Shown piece by piece: positions 1 through 10,530 of a stretch of 64,000 nucleotides of DNA. Source of the DNA: Cannabis sativa (Eukaryota > Streptophyta > Magnoliopsida > Rosales > Cannabaceae); NCBI RefSeq assembly GCF_029168945.1, contig NC_083604.1:7370812-7434811 (forward strand), written 5' to 3'. The translations under genes were made by a program, and so were the position numbers. The notes beneath the pieces were generated by a model that saw only the letters and a program-made list of their open reading frames with translations, was not told the origin of the DNA and did no database searches. The first letter of the stretch is position 1; each line of letters begins with the position of its first letter.

Positions 1-1021
1 TATAAAATATTTGCAGAAAAATAAATAACTTGACACAAGAGATTTATACGTGGTATCAGTGTTCTCACGAACACTCCTAGTCCACGGGGCCACGCCCAGA
101 GAATGAAATCAATTAATAAAGTATCACAATTACAAAGACAATTGACTTAAACAAGTTTAGACTCCCTCTAAAGTATTGCCGCAATCCTTTGTAATCCACT
201 TTATGAATCTGACTTCTTGAAACACCTTCAAGCCCGAACTCCCTTCGTCTTTGAAGTGTGAGTGCTTACTTCCTCCCGAAGTAAGGCTTTAGCAAGTCTT
301 CTCCAGAAGACCAAGTGCTTACTTCCTCCCGAAGTAAGGCTTTATCAAGTCTTCTCCCGAAGACCAATCTCTTGTTCAGTCAAGTAGTTCTTCACAACCT
401 CTAGGATAGAGTAAGAACAGAAATAGAACAACTAGAACCTAGGTGAACAACTAGGCTCTCACAAAACAAAGAAACACTCTCTTCTCACAAAAGATAAATG
501 CAAAAAATGAATAATGGAAGAGGTAATTCGAATGGTTGCTCTCTAGGCTCTATTTATAGATCATAGAAACCAAAGAGGCAACCACAAGATCGAATTAGCA
601 GCTGAACAAAGACTTTCCAAAAACAAACACGATCTGCTACATCAGATTCGGTTGCTGACGAAGCAGATCTGCCTTAAACGGGAAACTTACTAAAATCGGG
701 TCCGATCTTCTTTCAATGCTTGATTCCTGCCAAAAACAGATTAGATATTCTGATTGTATCAAGATACAATCAAAATCAATAAGGAAAAAGGCAATACATA
801 AAGTTTCCCTAAAAAAGACAACTTTCCAAAAGAGAATTCCTTCTCTTTTGAGAAGTTTTCAACAAAGGAAAGTTCAGCTGAAAGTGCAACTCTCCATACA
901 AGGAAAATGGAAACTAATAACCGAATAAAAGAAGTAAGATTTCGAAAATGAATGCATAGCAATCTTACCATAAAAAGGAAAAATTATTTTGTCACCTAAC
1001 TTGCCAAAAAAGGACTTTACA
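1..1021 (-). repeat. 3' LTR of the Sirevirus element (cut by window edge)
   Basis: Base 1 aligns with 9139 of the other LTR, so about 114 bp lie outside the window. It ends CA at 1020-1021, directly beside a purine tract. The TATA box is near 548-556 on the minus strand. Two tandem 53-bp units with hairpins are at 262-314 and 315-367. Differences from the other LTR are a few substitutions and one or two small indels. Confidence 0.92.
262..367 (-). repeat. Two tandem 53-bp units, each with two hairpins, in the LTR
   Basis: Each unit contains an 8-bp stem (CTTACTTC / GAAGTAAG on the minus strand) with a 5-nt loop (265-285; 318-338) and a 6-bp stem (GTCTTC / GAAGAC) with a 4-nt loop (296-311; 349-364). 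The second loop is GGGA on the minus strand, a GNRA tetraloop, in the second unit. The corresponding pair in the other LTR is at 9403-9449 and 9455-9501. They lie downstream of the TATA box and so should be in the transcript. Confidence 0.85.
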
Positions 1022-1270
1022 ATCTCCCCCTTTGACACTTTAGATGAACAAAATAATTTTTTCATAAAGTACCTGCAATGCAAAGTTAGCAAGAGCAAAC
1101 GATACTACTCCCCCTGAGTAACACAATCGAATAACACAATAAAACCAAAGAACATGCTAACTTTAAACATTAAGTTCACAAGTACTAACAAACCACAACT
1201 CCCCCTGAAAAAAAGGGTCCAGAGTTGGGCAACAAAAACCAAAAAATAAATATCTCTCCCCCTTTTTGTT
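1022..1270 (-). other. Cluster of polypurine tracts before the 3' LTR
   Basis: On the minus strand four AGGGGGAG-type tracts occur: touching the LTR (about 1023-1033), near 1106-1116, near 1198-1206 and near 1254-1266. The one next to the LTR should prime plus-strand synthesis. Repeated polypurine signatures here are a known Sirevirus hallmark. Confidence 0.75.
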
Positions 1271-1344
1271 TATCGGAGTGCCAAAGTAAACAAAGAACAA
1301 AAAATAGACCAAAGTTTAATTAAAAAGAAACAATCTATAACACT

Positions 1345-2907
1345 TTAATTTTTGTAGAGCTTAATCAAAGTGGACAGTTGCCTGGACATGTCATGCTGGA
1401 CATCAGCCATTGCTTCAAGACGAGTGTACACATTCTGAAGTTCAGACTTGACTTCCAGGAGTTCTGCAGCAGCAGAGCCTGAACTTGCACCAGCAGAAGC
1501 AGCAGCAGCACCAACCTTGGGCCGTTTTTGGAACACACCATCAAAATATTCAGAAGGTTGGAATGTAGGGCCAGTGATGGGAGGCTCAAGAGTTTCATGA
1601 GCTTGGGCCACATTCTTCTGAGAGGATAAAACCTTATAGATTAGATTTGGAAATACAAGTTTGAAGGTTGGCTTTTTACCTCTTCGAAAGGAGACAATCT
1701 GGTTGAGAATATGAGAGGCTAGATCAATGGAAGTTCCAGAGGTGATGCGGTATAGGAGTGTAGCCACTTCTTGAGACACCACGGTCTTGTTCGAATTTGG
1801 AACCCAATTGCTTAGTGCAAACCGCATAAGGGAAGCATGAGCAAAAGTGAGGTGAGTAATTCGAAGACTCTCCCCTGGTTTCAATTCTGAACGAGCACCA
1901 GTGAGTTCAGAGTGCATCAAGTCACGATCCATGGACATCACAGCATTAGATACATTCTCAGGCAATTGCAGAGCCTGAGCAATGTCCTTTTCAGAAAAAG
2001 AGAACCAGTGACTCCTAACATAAACTCTCCTATACAGTCTAGAGTTCTCATCAAGGAAATCATCAGTAAGATTATCATAAAACTCTTTAATAATGTTAGC
2101 AATGAATCCAATGAAACCAGTAAGAGTGTTTTCCCATTGATGAAATTGAATGAACTTTACAATACCATAAACACGATGAGCATGCAAATCATAATTCCTC
2201 TCACTTTCAAACTTACGAGTTGCATAGAGATTCCAGTCACGCTCATTGTCTCGATAGTAAAAAGTTGGACAACCAGAGATAGAGGAAGGGTTATTACCAG
2301 ATGGAGGATCTTCCATGGGCTGCTTGCCTTTGGCAGCAGCAGAGGCCTTTGCTGCAGAAGCAGTTTTTGAGCGAGGAGGCTCTGGCTCGAGTTCTGTGTC
2401 CTCACTGTCCTTCTCAGTATGCAGAGATACTGATTTGTCTGAAGAGACTTCCATTGGATCCTCTTCTTCTGAACTGGAACTCGAGGACGCCGAGGGAGGA
2501 GTAGTCTTGAGTTTCTTCTTGGCTGGAGGAACAGTCTTCTCTCGAGATTTAGAGGCCTGAAGGTCTTTCTCAGCCGAGGCTTGCTGGGCTCGAGTTCGAG
2601 TTGAAGGGCCTGTTGGAGTGGTGCCAGCCATTGATGCAGCAGGAGGAGGAACAGCCAATGGAGGAGGAGATTCCTTCGAGGATTCAGATGAGGAAGTCCA
2701 GGTGCGATATGGCCTTACAGATTTGCGAGCAACTTGCTTGGGTGGACGTTTTGGCTTCACGGCTTGAGATTCACGTTGGGGAAGCGATGAATCTCCAGGC
2801 TTTGCAACAACAGGAGGAGGAACTGAGGCAGCAGGGGGTGCACTAGAGGGAGTTGGAACGGTTTCTTCTAATTTTTTAGAGTGCACTAGATTCTTGGTTC
2901 TCACCAT
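1345..2907 (-). CDS. Third ORF of the Sirevirus, plant transposon-protein domain in the env position
   Basis: A 520-residue frame if it starts at the Met of MVRTKN (2907); an in-frame Met 15 codons upstream (2952) is possible. The first ~220 residues are rich in Pro, Ser, Lys and acidic residues and look disordered. The middle (from about NERDWNLYATRKF through a helical region ending near FPNLIYKVLSS) resembles the 'putative plant transposon protein' domain found in retroelement ORFs. The last ~45 residues form a likely coiled coil after an Ala/Gly/Ser-rich linker. I see no signal peptide or membrane anchor, so it does not look like a classical envelope protein despite its place downstream of pol. 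The frame is intact over its whole length, which suggests recent selection. Its function is unknown. Confidence 0.75.
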   Translation of the reverse strand: MVRTKNLVHSKKLEETVPTPSSAPPAASVPPPVVAKPGDSSLPQRESQAVKPKRPPKQVARKSVRPYRTWTSSSESSKESPPPLAVPPPAASMAGTTPTGPSTRTRAQQASAEKDLQASKSREKTVPPAKKKLKTTPPSASSSSSSEEEDPMEVSSDKSVSLHTEKDSEDTELEPEPPRSKTASAAKASAAAKGKQPMEDPPSGNNPSSISGCPTFYYRDNERDWNLYATRKFESERNYDLHAHRVYGIVKFIQFHQWENTLTGFIGFIANIIKEFYDNLTDDFLDENSRLYRRVYVRSHWFSFSEKDIAQALQLPENVSNAVMSMDRDLMHSELTGARSELKPGESLRITHLTFAHASLMRFALSNWVPNSNKTVVSQEVATLLYRITSGTSIDLASHILNQIVSFRRGKKPTFKLVFPNLIYKVLSSQKNVAQAHETLEPPITGPTFQPSEYFDGVFQKRPKVGAAAASAGASSGSAAAELLEVKSELQNVYTRLEAMADVQHDMSRQLSTLIKLYKN

Positions 2908-2952
2908 TTTGAAACTGAAAGAGAAGATGAATAGTGTCTGACAAGGAAACAA

Positions 2953-4097
2953 GAAACAAGGTTCGGGTAGGTGGAGAAATAAGTGACAAAATTTGGTTTA
3001 TATAACCTTGGAATCAAAACAAGAAAAAGGAAACCAATTTTGAAAATTCAAATGGTAACCGCCAGCCCATGAACCAAAAGAGGAAACCGCCCACTTCTCA
3101 ACTCCTTTCCCTTTTCCCCCCTTTTTTTTTTTTTAAAAAAAATAAAAGGGAACTAGAAATGCCAACAAATTTTTCCAAAAATAAAGCAATCTTTCAAGAA
3201 TAAAGACACATTACCATATAAAGATTAATCTTTACTTGGAAAAATATCAAAATAAATCAAAGAAAGAATGAATGTTGATACTTACCATTTATGCACAAGA
3301 TTTTCCTTAACCCATGAAGCAAGTCACATGCCTCCCTCATTTTATTTTTTTTTATTTTTTTTAGTATTTTTTTTAATATAAACAAACCGAAAATAAAAGA
3401 CAAAGTGTACAATAACTATATGTGATTCGAATTAAGCAAGTAAACCAAATATCATTGACAATTGACAAAATAAAATACATGTTATGCTTTTTAAGGAAAA
3501 TAACTAATCAGTATCTCATGGAATAATCATATTTAATTGATGTTGATGAAAGATATGCATGTTACTGAAAGTTGTGAACCAGGATTTATCAATTTAATTT
3601 TAATAGAGGAGACTTACAGATTTGAACACACTTGTCAGGCATAAGTGTGTGCAGTGTAAATAGGATCATTGTCCTTGGCAAGATTTTTCATTTTCGCCTT
3701 TTTCAATTTGATCCCGCAACTGGATGCTTTCACACCACACTGAAGGTAGCCCTTTTCTATGGTAGTGCATCCTCATCATAGTTGCTAATTACAATGTTCC
3801 AGCTTACTCATCAGATGGCTTTCACACCTCAGTATGGGTAGCTCTATTCCAGCAAGGGGCCTGATAAGACTGAACAAAAATTGCTCAACTCTGTATAAGA
3901 ACATTATTTAATCCTAGACACACATAGAGAGTAACATGAACCTTTTAGCACAACATCACAAAGTATGATCAGACTGAGATCCTAACTAATTATAAACCAA
4001 AAGCATAAACATGATTTGTCAAAATACAATGATAGATGATTAAGAGCTAGAGAAGAATCACATAATATTATTGTACAAGAATTATGAACAGATAAAA
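2953..4097. other. Spacer between pol and the third ORF
   Basis: No credible coding frame. It holds a T9/A run near 3123-3145 and another at 3343-3372. An imperfect ~35-bp direct repeat (around 3722 and 3813, each with CTTTCACACC followed by GTAGC) lies in the half nearer pol. It may carry the promoter or splice acceptor for the third ORF, but no signal is clear. Confidence 0.5.
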
Positions 4098-7000
4098 TTA
4101 AACAATGCAAACTCCCAAAGATTTTCTGAGGGAGTCAAAGCGACTTGCATCTAGGGCCTTTGTGAAAATATCAGCTAATTGTTTTTCAGTATCAACATAT
4201 TCTAATTGCACTGATTTATTTTCAACAAGTTCCCTAATAAAGTGGTGTCTTATGTCAATGTGCTTTGTTCTAGAATGTTGAACAGGATTTTTGGAAATAT
4301 TTATGGCACTAGTATTGTCACAAAAAATAGTTAAAACACCCAAATCAAACCCGTAATTAATCAACATTTGTTTCAACCACAATAGTTGAGTGCAAAAACT
4401 GCCAGCAGCTATGTACTCAGCTTCGGCAGTGGATAAGGAGATGAAATTCTGTTTCTTGCTATGCCAGGATACTAGATTATTCCCAAGAAAGAAGCACCCT
4501 CCACTTGTGCTCTTTCGATCATCAGCATTTCCTGCCCAATCTGCATCAGTAAAACAAGCAAGATTTGAATTGGTATCTTTTGAGTACCAAATTCCATAAT
4601 CAGGAGTGCTGTTAACATATCTAATAATCCTTTTTACAGCTGATACATGAGATTCCATAGGATTACTTTGATATCTAGCACGCACTCCCACACTGTAACA
4701 TATATCAGGACGACTAGCAGTTAAATACAAGAGACTTCCAATCATGCTACGATAGAGTGTAGTGTCTACCTTTACTCCATCCTCATCTTTTGTTAATTTC
4801 AGAGTGGTGCTCATAGGAGTACTTACCTGCTTAGCCGATTCAAGGCCAAATTTCTTGACAAGGTTCTTAGCATACTTGCTTTGAGATACAAATGTACCTC
4901 CTTCCATTTGTCTCACTTGAAGACCCAGAAAGAAATTAAGCTCACCAACCATGCTCATTTCAAATTCACTTTTCATTTGATCAACAAATACCTGCACTTC
5001 ATGGTTAGATGTAGAACCAAAAACTATATCATCAACATATATTTGAGCAATGATGAAATCCGATTTTATATGTTTGATGAAAAGAGTTTTATCCACACTA
5101 CCTCTGTGATAGCCATGAGAAAGTAAAAATTGAGTCAACCTTTCATACCAAGCTCGAGGAGCTTGTTTCAGACCATACAAAGCCTTTTCAAGTTTGTATA
5201 CATGGTCTGGAAATTGAGGATCTTCGAATCCTTTTGGTTGCTCAACATAAACTTCCTCATTTAAAATACCATTTAGGAAGGCAGATTTCACATCCATTTG
5301 AAACAATTTAATATTGAGAATACAAGCAATACATAAAAGTAAACGTATTGATTCTAATCTTGCAACAGGAGCAAAAGTTTCATCAAAATCAATACCTTCT
5401 ACCTGAGTGTACCCTTGTGCCACCAAACGAGCCTTGTTTCTTACAATTGTACCGAACTCATCACTTTTATTTTTAAACAACCACTTTGTTCCAATAACAT
5501 TTATACCTTTTGGTCTTCGGACCAAAATCCATACCTTGTTGCGAACAAATTGGTTGAGTTCCTCTTGCATTGCATTGAGCCATTCCTCAAAGGTCATGGC
5601 TTCCTTCACATTTTTCGGTTCATATTGAGAAACAAAGCAAAGAAAGCTGATTAAATTAATATACCTTCTGCGAGTTACCATGCTTTCTTCAGGATTTCCA
5701 AGAATGAGATCTTTTGGATGATTCAGTTTGACTCTGGTGCTTGGTTCTTTCTGAATAGAGTCAGTGATGATGTTTGGATGAGTTAAGATAGACGGTTCTG
5801 GTTCTCCAGTTTCTTGTGACGGATTCGTCATTTGCGGCATCGCAATGGGTTCTGCCGCATCAGATCTCGTCGTTACAACTTTTGGAGGAGTATCCATGAG
5901 ACTATCTATCTTGGCTTCTGTGGAAAATTCTGAAAAATCTCTAAAATCATCAACAACCACATTAGCTGATTCCAACACAGTTTGAGTTCTCATGTTATAA
6001 ACACGATAAGCTCTACTGTTTAAGGAATATCCTATAAACACACCAACATCACTTTTAGCATCAAATTTACCAATATGCTCACGATCTCTATAGACATAAC
6101 ACACACATCCAAAAACATGAAAATGACTTACATTGGGGCGCTTACCTTTCCAAATTTCATAAGATGTTTTTGAGGTACCTGGACGAATAAACACTCTGTT
6201 TATTATGTAGCAAGCTGTGTTAATAGCTTCAGCCCATAATCGCTTTGTCAACTTCTTGCTATTTAACATCACTCTTGCCATTTCCTGCAAAGTTCGATTC
6301 TTCCTCTCAACAACTCCATTTTGTTGAGGAGTTTTAGGAGCTGAAAATTCATGAGTTATACCTGTAGACTTGCAAAAATCATCATACACATAATTTTCAA
6401 ACTCCTTACCATGATCACTTCGAATTTGAACAATTTTCCCAATATTACAACCTTTCTCAACTCTTAATCTCAGACAGAGAGTTTTAAAGGCATCAAAAGT
6501 GTCAGATTTTTCTCTTAAGAAATCTACCCAAGTAAAACGAGAGAAATCATCAACACACACAAAGATATATCGTTTACCATTCAAACTTTCAACTTGGATT
6601 GGACCCATAAGATCCATGTGAAGCAATTCCAATACCTTTGAGGTATTGATATCAGACACAGGCTTGTGAGTGATTTTTAATTGCTTCCCAAGTTGACACG
6701 GTTCACACTTACCTTCACTTTCCTTACCAAGCTTGGGAAGACCTTGAACAATACCTACATTTGACAGTTTTTTCAGGTTTTTAAAATTAATATGCCCAAG
6801 CTTGGCATGCCACAGATCTGTGGTGTTGTTGATAGCTGAGTGACAAGTAAACACAGGGGTTAGAGTGTAACAGTTATCATTGGATCGAAATCCTTGCAAG
6901 ATACATTCATTGTCATCATTCAGAACATAACAATGATCACTATCAAAAGAAACAGTAAACCCTTGATCACAGATTTGACTGATGCTAAGTAAATTAGCCC

Positions 7001-8609
7001 TCAGTCCTTCAACTAACATCACATTTTTCAGTCTAGGTAACCCTTCAAAATTTAGAGTTCCCATACCAACAACTTTTCTTGATAAGCCATTACCAAAAGT
7101 GACTTCTCCACATTGCATATGCCGAATGTTAGTCAAAAAATCCTTGTCACCTGTCATATGTCTAGAGCAACCACTGTCAAAATACCACATTTGAGATGCA
7201 GCAGTTTTATAAGAAAAACCAGCTAGACACTTCTTTTTCACCCATATTTGTTTCAAACCTTTATGTTTCTTTTGAGATTTTTTCAAATTATCAAAATAAT
7301 TTGTTTTAAACAGGTTGTTCAATGTGAAACATTTAGGTCTGATATGTCCTTTTCTACCACAAAAATGACAAATGGGAATAAATCTATTTACCTGAGATCT
7401 TACCCTTTTCGAAAATCCTGGAGATTTTGCAGCATCAGGAGCTGTTCTTGCTGCCACAGGATGTGAAACTGTTACGGCAGAGTTAGTAGCCTCACGGTGA
7501 TTCGTTGGAACACTAGATTTTACAAACTTCGTGACTCCAGAACTTTCCATCCCATTAGAACCAAGGCCTGCAAAACCTCTCTGACCTGCATTCTGAGCTT
7601 TTTCAAAAATAGAAGATCCAGGATTAAGCATTTGAACATTTTTCTTAAAGTTTTCAAGTTCCTTCTTCAATAGAGAGATTTTTTCATCTTTATCACAAAC
7701 ACTTGTCTCATATTCTTTTATTTTCAACTCACACATTTCAATCTGATGAGACAATTTTTTATTCAATTTATTCAACTCTCTATTTTCGAAGCAACTTTGA
7801 ATCCATTTTTCATACATGACTTTGTATGATTCAGCAAGAGATTCTTCACAGATTTCAGACTCATCTGAATCTGATTCCTCTTGTTTGGTGGTATTATTCA
7901 GACATACCAATCTATCTTTCACCTGTGAATCACACAATACATTAGTCATAACAGAGGTTAGGGCAACATTTTCAGTAATATCTTCATCACTTTCGGATTC
8001 ATCATCACTCCAAGTGACATTGAAACTTTTCTTATTCTTTTTCAAAGTGTTTGCACACTCAGATTGAATATGCCCAAAACCTTCACATTCCCTGCACTGA
8101 ATTCCCTTTTTGTTAGAGACAGATGGTTTAATGAAAGTATTACCTTTTGAACCTTTCGAAATATTCTTTTTATTTCCCATCTTTTTCATATATTTCTGAA
8201 AATTCTTAGTTAATAAGGCAATCTCATCATCACATTCACTATCAGAATTCTCATTATCAGCAACTTTCAAAGCAATACTTTTACCTTTATCAGCAATGGA
8301 TTTGGGTTTGTCCTTTTGTTTAATCTGTTGATTTAATTCAAAAGTACGTAAGGAACCCATCAATTCTTCCACTTTCATAGTGCTAAAATCTTTAGCTTCC
8401 TCCATTGCCAAAAGTTTAGTATCAAACCTTTCTGGAAGAACTCTAACAATTTTTCTCACAAGAACAGAATCATCAAGCTTTTCTCCAAGAGCAAAAAATT
8501 CATTAGCAATGTCAGATAATTTTTCATAGAATTCAGTTAAAGTTTCATTATCAGACATTCTAAGCTCATCAAATTTAGTTTGAAGCATGATAAATCTAGA
8601 TCTTTTCAC
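4098..8609 (-). CDS. Sirevirus gag-pol polyprotein (capsid C-terminal part, protease, integrase, RT, RNase H)
   Basis: A 1503-residue open frame, in phase with the gag segment upstream. Seen in order: rest of gag; a CCHC knuckle at residues 172-185; a probable coiled coil near 260-325; a second CCHC knuckle at 414-427; the aspartic protease DSG at 478-480 followed by CSRHMTG; the integrase zinc region (WHAKLGH...CEPCQLGK) and core (DLMGP, RSDHGKEF, PQQNGVVERKNRT); reverse transcriptase with NKARLVAQGYTQ and YVDDIVFGS; and RNase H with TDADWAG, STAEAEY and DNTSA. It ends just before a 1.1-kb spacer and the third ORF. All catalytic motifs inspected are present, so the protein looks functional apart from the stop upstream of its start. 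The first Met given is simply the first after that stop. Confidence 0.93.
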   Translation of the reverse strand: MKRSRFIMLQTKFDELRMSDNETLTEFYEKLSDIANEFFALGEKLDDSVLVRKIVRVLPERFDTKLLAMEEAKDFSTMKVEELMGSLRTFELNQQIKQKDKPKSIADKGKSIALKVADNENSDSECDDEIALLTKNFQKYMKKMGNKKNISKGSKGNTFIKPSVSNKKGIQCRECEGFGHIQSECANTLKKNKKSFNVTWSDDESESDEDITENVALTSVMTNVLCDSQVKDRLVCLNNTTKQEESDSDESEICEESLAESYKVMYEKWIQSCFENRELNKLNKKLSHQIEMCELKIKEYETSVCDKDEKISLLKKELENFKKNVQMLNPGSSIFEKAQNAGQRGFAGLGSNGMESSGVTKFVKSSVPTNHREATNSAVTVSHPVAARTAPDAAKSPGFSKRVRSQVNRFIPICHFCGRKGHIRPKCFTLNNLFKTNYFDNLKKSQKKHKGLKQIWVKKKCLAGFSYKTAASQMWYFDSGCSRHMTGDKDFLTNIRHMQCGEVTFGNGLSRKVVGMGTLNFEGLPRLKNVMLVEGLRANLLSISQICDQGFTVSFDSDHCYVLNDDNECILQGFRSNDNCYTLTPVFTCHSAINNTTDLWHAKLGHINFKNLKKLSNVGIVQGLPKLGKESEGKCEPCQLGKQLKITHKPVSDINTSKVLELLHMDLMGPIQVESLNGKRYIFVCVDDFSRFTWVDFLREKSDTFDAFKTLCLRLRVEKGCNIGKIVQIRSDHGKEFENYVYDDFCKSTGITHEFSAPKTPQQNGVVERKNRTLQEMARVMLNSKKLTKRLWAEAINTACYIINRVFIRPGTSKTSYEIWKGKRPNVSHFHVFGCVCYVYRDREHIGKFDAKSDVGVFIGYSLNSRAYRVYNMRTQTVLESANVVVDDFRDFSEFSTEAKIDSLMDTPPKVVTTRSDAAEPIAMPQMTNPSQETGEPEPSILTHPNIITDSIQKEPSTRVKLNHPKDLILGNPEESMVTRRRYINLISFLCFVSQYEPKNVKEAMTFEEWLNAMQEELNQFVRNKVWILVRRPKGINVIGTKWLFKNKSDEFGTIVRNKARLVAQGYTQVEGIDFDETFAPVARLESIRLLLCIACILNIKLFQMDVKSAFLNGILNEEVYVEQPKGFEDPQFPDHVYKLEKALYGLKQAPRAWYERLTQFLLSHGYHRGSVDKTLFIKHIKSDFIIAQIYVDDIVFGSTSNHEVQVFVDQMKSEFEMSMVGELNFFLGLQVRQMEGGTFVSQSKYAKNLVKKFGLESAKQVSTPMSTTLKLTKDEDGVKVDTTLYRSMIGSLLYLTASRPDICYSVGVRARYQSNPMESHVSAVKRIIRYVNSTPDYGIWYSKDTNSNLACFTDADWAGNADDRKSTSGGCFFLGNNLVSWHSKKQNFISLSTAEAEYIAAGSFCTQLLWLKQMLINYGFDLGVLTIFCDNTSAINISKNPVQHSRTKHIDIRHHFIRELVENKSVQLEYVDTEKQLADIFTKALDASRFDSLRKSLGVCIV

Positions 8610-8627
8610 ATCAGAAGTTCCTTCAAA

Positions 8628-9023
8628 CTAAGTTTGAAGAATCTCCCAAGCTTCCTTAGCAGAAACACAAGATGATATAAGTTTAATGTAACCCTCACCT
8701 ACACCATTAAAGATAGCATGCAAGGCTTTGCTATTGTAGGCAGATAGTTTATCATCTTCAATAGACCATTCCAGTTCAGATTTTATAATAGTATTACCTG
8801 AAGAATCTGTCTCAACTGGAGGAGACCATCCTGATAGAACCATTCTCCACGCTTTCTCATCTTGAGATTTGATGAAGGCTCTCATTCTAACTTTCCAGTA
8901 AGGATAGTTAGAGTCATTAAGCAATGATGGTCTAGAAATAGAACTTCCTTCTGCAAAAAATGACATTCTAACAAAAACGTTATAGGACCACACTAAGAGT
9001 TTAGTGTCCCGCTCTGATACCAA
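8628..9023 (-). pseudogene. Sirevirus gag, N-terminal part ended by a TAG
   Basis: A 131-residue frame with the Copia gag start: a region resembling SISRPSLLNDSNYPYWKVRM, then a tract ending AWEILQT. It stops at TAG (8630-8628). The same frame continues straight on with FEGTSDVKRSR and reaches the long gag-pol frame, so one stop codon splits an otherwise continuous gag. The likely original codon is CAG, changed by a single C-to-T, the usual result of methyl-cytosine decay. The first Met lies inside the primer-site region; the native start is more likely the internal Met of MSFFAEGSS. Confidence 0.85.
9011..9022 (-). other. Primer-binding site, initiator tRNA-Met type
   Basis: On the minus strand this reads TGGTATCAGAGC, the standard plant Copia primer site complementary to the 3' end of initiator tRNA-Met. 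It lies two bases inside the 5' LTR boundary. Confidence 0.9.
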
Positions 9024-9024
9024 T

Positions 9025-10159
9025 TGAAAAATCGTGTTTTTGCAAATATCAGTTGTATATAAGAAAATATAAAAATCGTAGCAAGCGTTTGCGAAGCAGA
9101 AAGTAATTTCCGTTTACAAAGAACCTGAACAGGCAGAATATAAAATATTTGCAGAAAAATAAATAACTTGACACAAGAGATTTATACGTGGTATCAGTGT
9201 TCTCACGAACACTCCTAGTCCACGAGGCCACGCCCAGAGAATGAAATCAATTAATAAAGTATCAAAATTACAAAGACAATTGACTTAAACAAGTTTAGAC
9301 TCCCTCTAAAGTATTACCGCAATCCTTTGTAATCCACTTTATGAATCTGACTTCTTGAAACACCTTCAAGCCCGAACTCCCTTTGTCTTTGAAGTGTGAG
9401 TGCTTACTTCCTCCCAAAGTAAGGCTTTAGCAAGTCTTCTCCCGAAGACCAAGTGCTTACTTCCTCCCGAAGTAAGGCTTTATCAAGTCTTCTCCGAAGA
9501 CCAATCTCTTGTTCGATCAAGTAGTTCTTCACAACCTCTAGGATAGAGTAAGAACAGAAATAGAACAACTAGAACCTAGGTGAACAACTAGGCTCTCACA
9601 AAACAAAGAAACACTCTCTTCTCACAAAAGATAAATGCAAAAAATGAATAATGGAAGAGGTAATTCGAATGGTTGCTCTCTAGGCTCTATTTATAGATCA
9701 TAGAAACCAAAGAGGCAACCACAAGATCGAATTAGCAGCTGAACAAAGACTTTCCAAAAACAAACACGATCTGCTACATCAGATTCGGTTGCTGACGAAG
9801 CAGATCTGCCCAGAAACGGGAAACTTACTAAAATCGGGTCCGATCTTCTTTCAATGCTTGATTCCTGCCAAAAACAGATTAGATATTCTGATTGTATCAA
9901 GATACAATCAAAATCAATAAGGAAAAAGGCAATACATAAAGTTTCCCTAAAAAAGACAACTTTCCAAAAGAGAATTCCTTCTCTTTTGAGAAGTTTTCAA
10001 CAAAGGAAAGTTCAGCTGAAAGTGCAACTCTCCATACAAGGAAAATGGAAACTAATAACCGAATAAAAGAAGTAAGATTTCGAAAATGAATGCATAGCAA
10101 TCTTACCATAAAAAGGAAAAAATATTTTGTCACCTAACTTGCCAAAAAAGGACTTTACA
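9025..10159 (-). repeat. 5' LTR of the Sirevirus element
   Basis: This 1135-bp LTR begins TG and ends CA on the plus strand, and matches 1-1021 at about 99%. A TATA box (TATAAATA on the minus strand) lies at 9695-9688, so transcription should start near 9660 and run leftwards. The transcribed part holds two tandem ~53-bp units (9400-9503), each with two short hairpins. It abuts the primer site at 9011-9022. Confidence 0.92.
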
Positions 10160-10395
10160 TTGTCCATGTTTAGATATATGAGATTCTTAAAATTTTATTG
10201 GCACTATAGTTTATAGTGAGATTATTTGTTATGATTGTTATCGGTATAGTTGGTCGTTTGATTATTTCATTTTATTCTAGATTGGATAATAAGTTGTTAT
10301 TACTAAATTTTTAATAGAAGATCTTTGGCTGATAGTCATTAATAAGTCTGATTTGTCACGTGTTCATTGAAATTAAAAATTTAGTATTCTTCGTA
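10160..10395. other. A+T-rich intergenic DNA
   Basis: No gene, RNA or repeat signature seen between the Sirevirus LTR and the Mutator-like end. Confidence 0.5.
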
Positions 10396-10404
10396 ATTTT
10401 TTTA

Positions 10405-10530
10405 GGAGCCAAATTACCTGTCCCAGTTCTTGTCCGACTCCCTGTCCCAGCCAATGAAATTTTGCCACCTCAACTAAAATTCCACCTATACATTTAAGAT
10501 ATCTCTCTAAAAACTAACTCTGTTTCCTTG
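10405..10530 (+). repeat. Left inverted end of the Mutator-like element
   Basis: Shares with the reverse complement of 16708-16835 the blocks GGAGCCAAATTACCTGT, CCACTCCCTGTCCCA-like, CACCTCAA(C/T)TAAAATT and ACCTATACATTTAA. Confidence 0.75.

Larger units (their letters stand above)
1..10159 (-). mobile_element. Sirevirus-type Copia LTR retrotransposon, nearly complete
   Basis: Read on the minus strand the order is 5' LTR (9025-10159), tRNA-Met primer site, gag start, gag-pol, a third ORF, polypurine tracts and 3' LTR (1-1021, cut by the window edge by about 114 bp). The long LTRs, two CCHC knuckles before the protease, an extra ORF after pol, and several G-rich purine tracts before the 3' LTR are traits of the plant Sirevirus lineage. 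The two LTRs differ at only about ten positions over 1 kb, so the insertion is young. The coding region is open except for one TAG near the end of the first gag segment. The target duplication cannot be checked because the left end lies outside the window. Confidence 0.9.

Noticed and set aside
716..928. A 70-codon frame present identically in both LTRs (also at 9854-10066)
   Set aside because: It lies in the LTR, has no recognisable domain, and its repetition reflects the LTR duplication only.
1912..2846. Plus-strand frames (1912-2370, 2301-2504, 2315-2560, 2601-2846)
   Set aside because: Shadows of the minus-strand third ORF of the Sirevirus.
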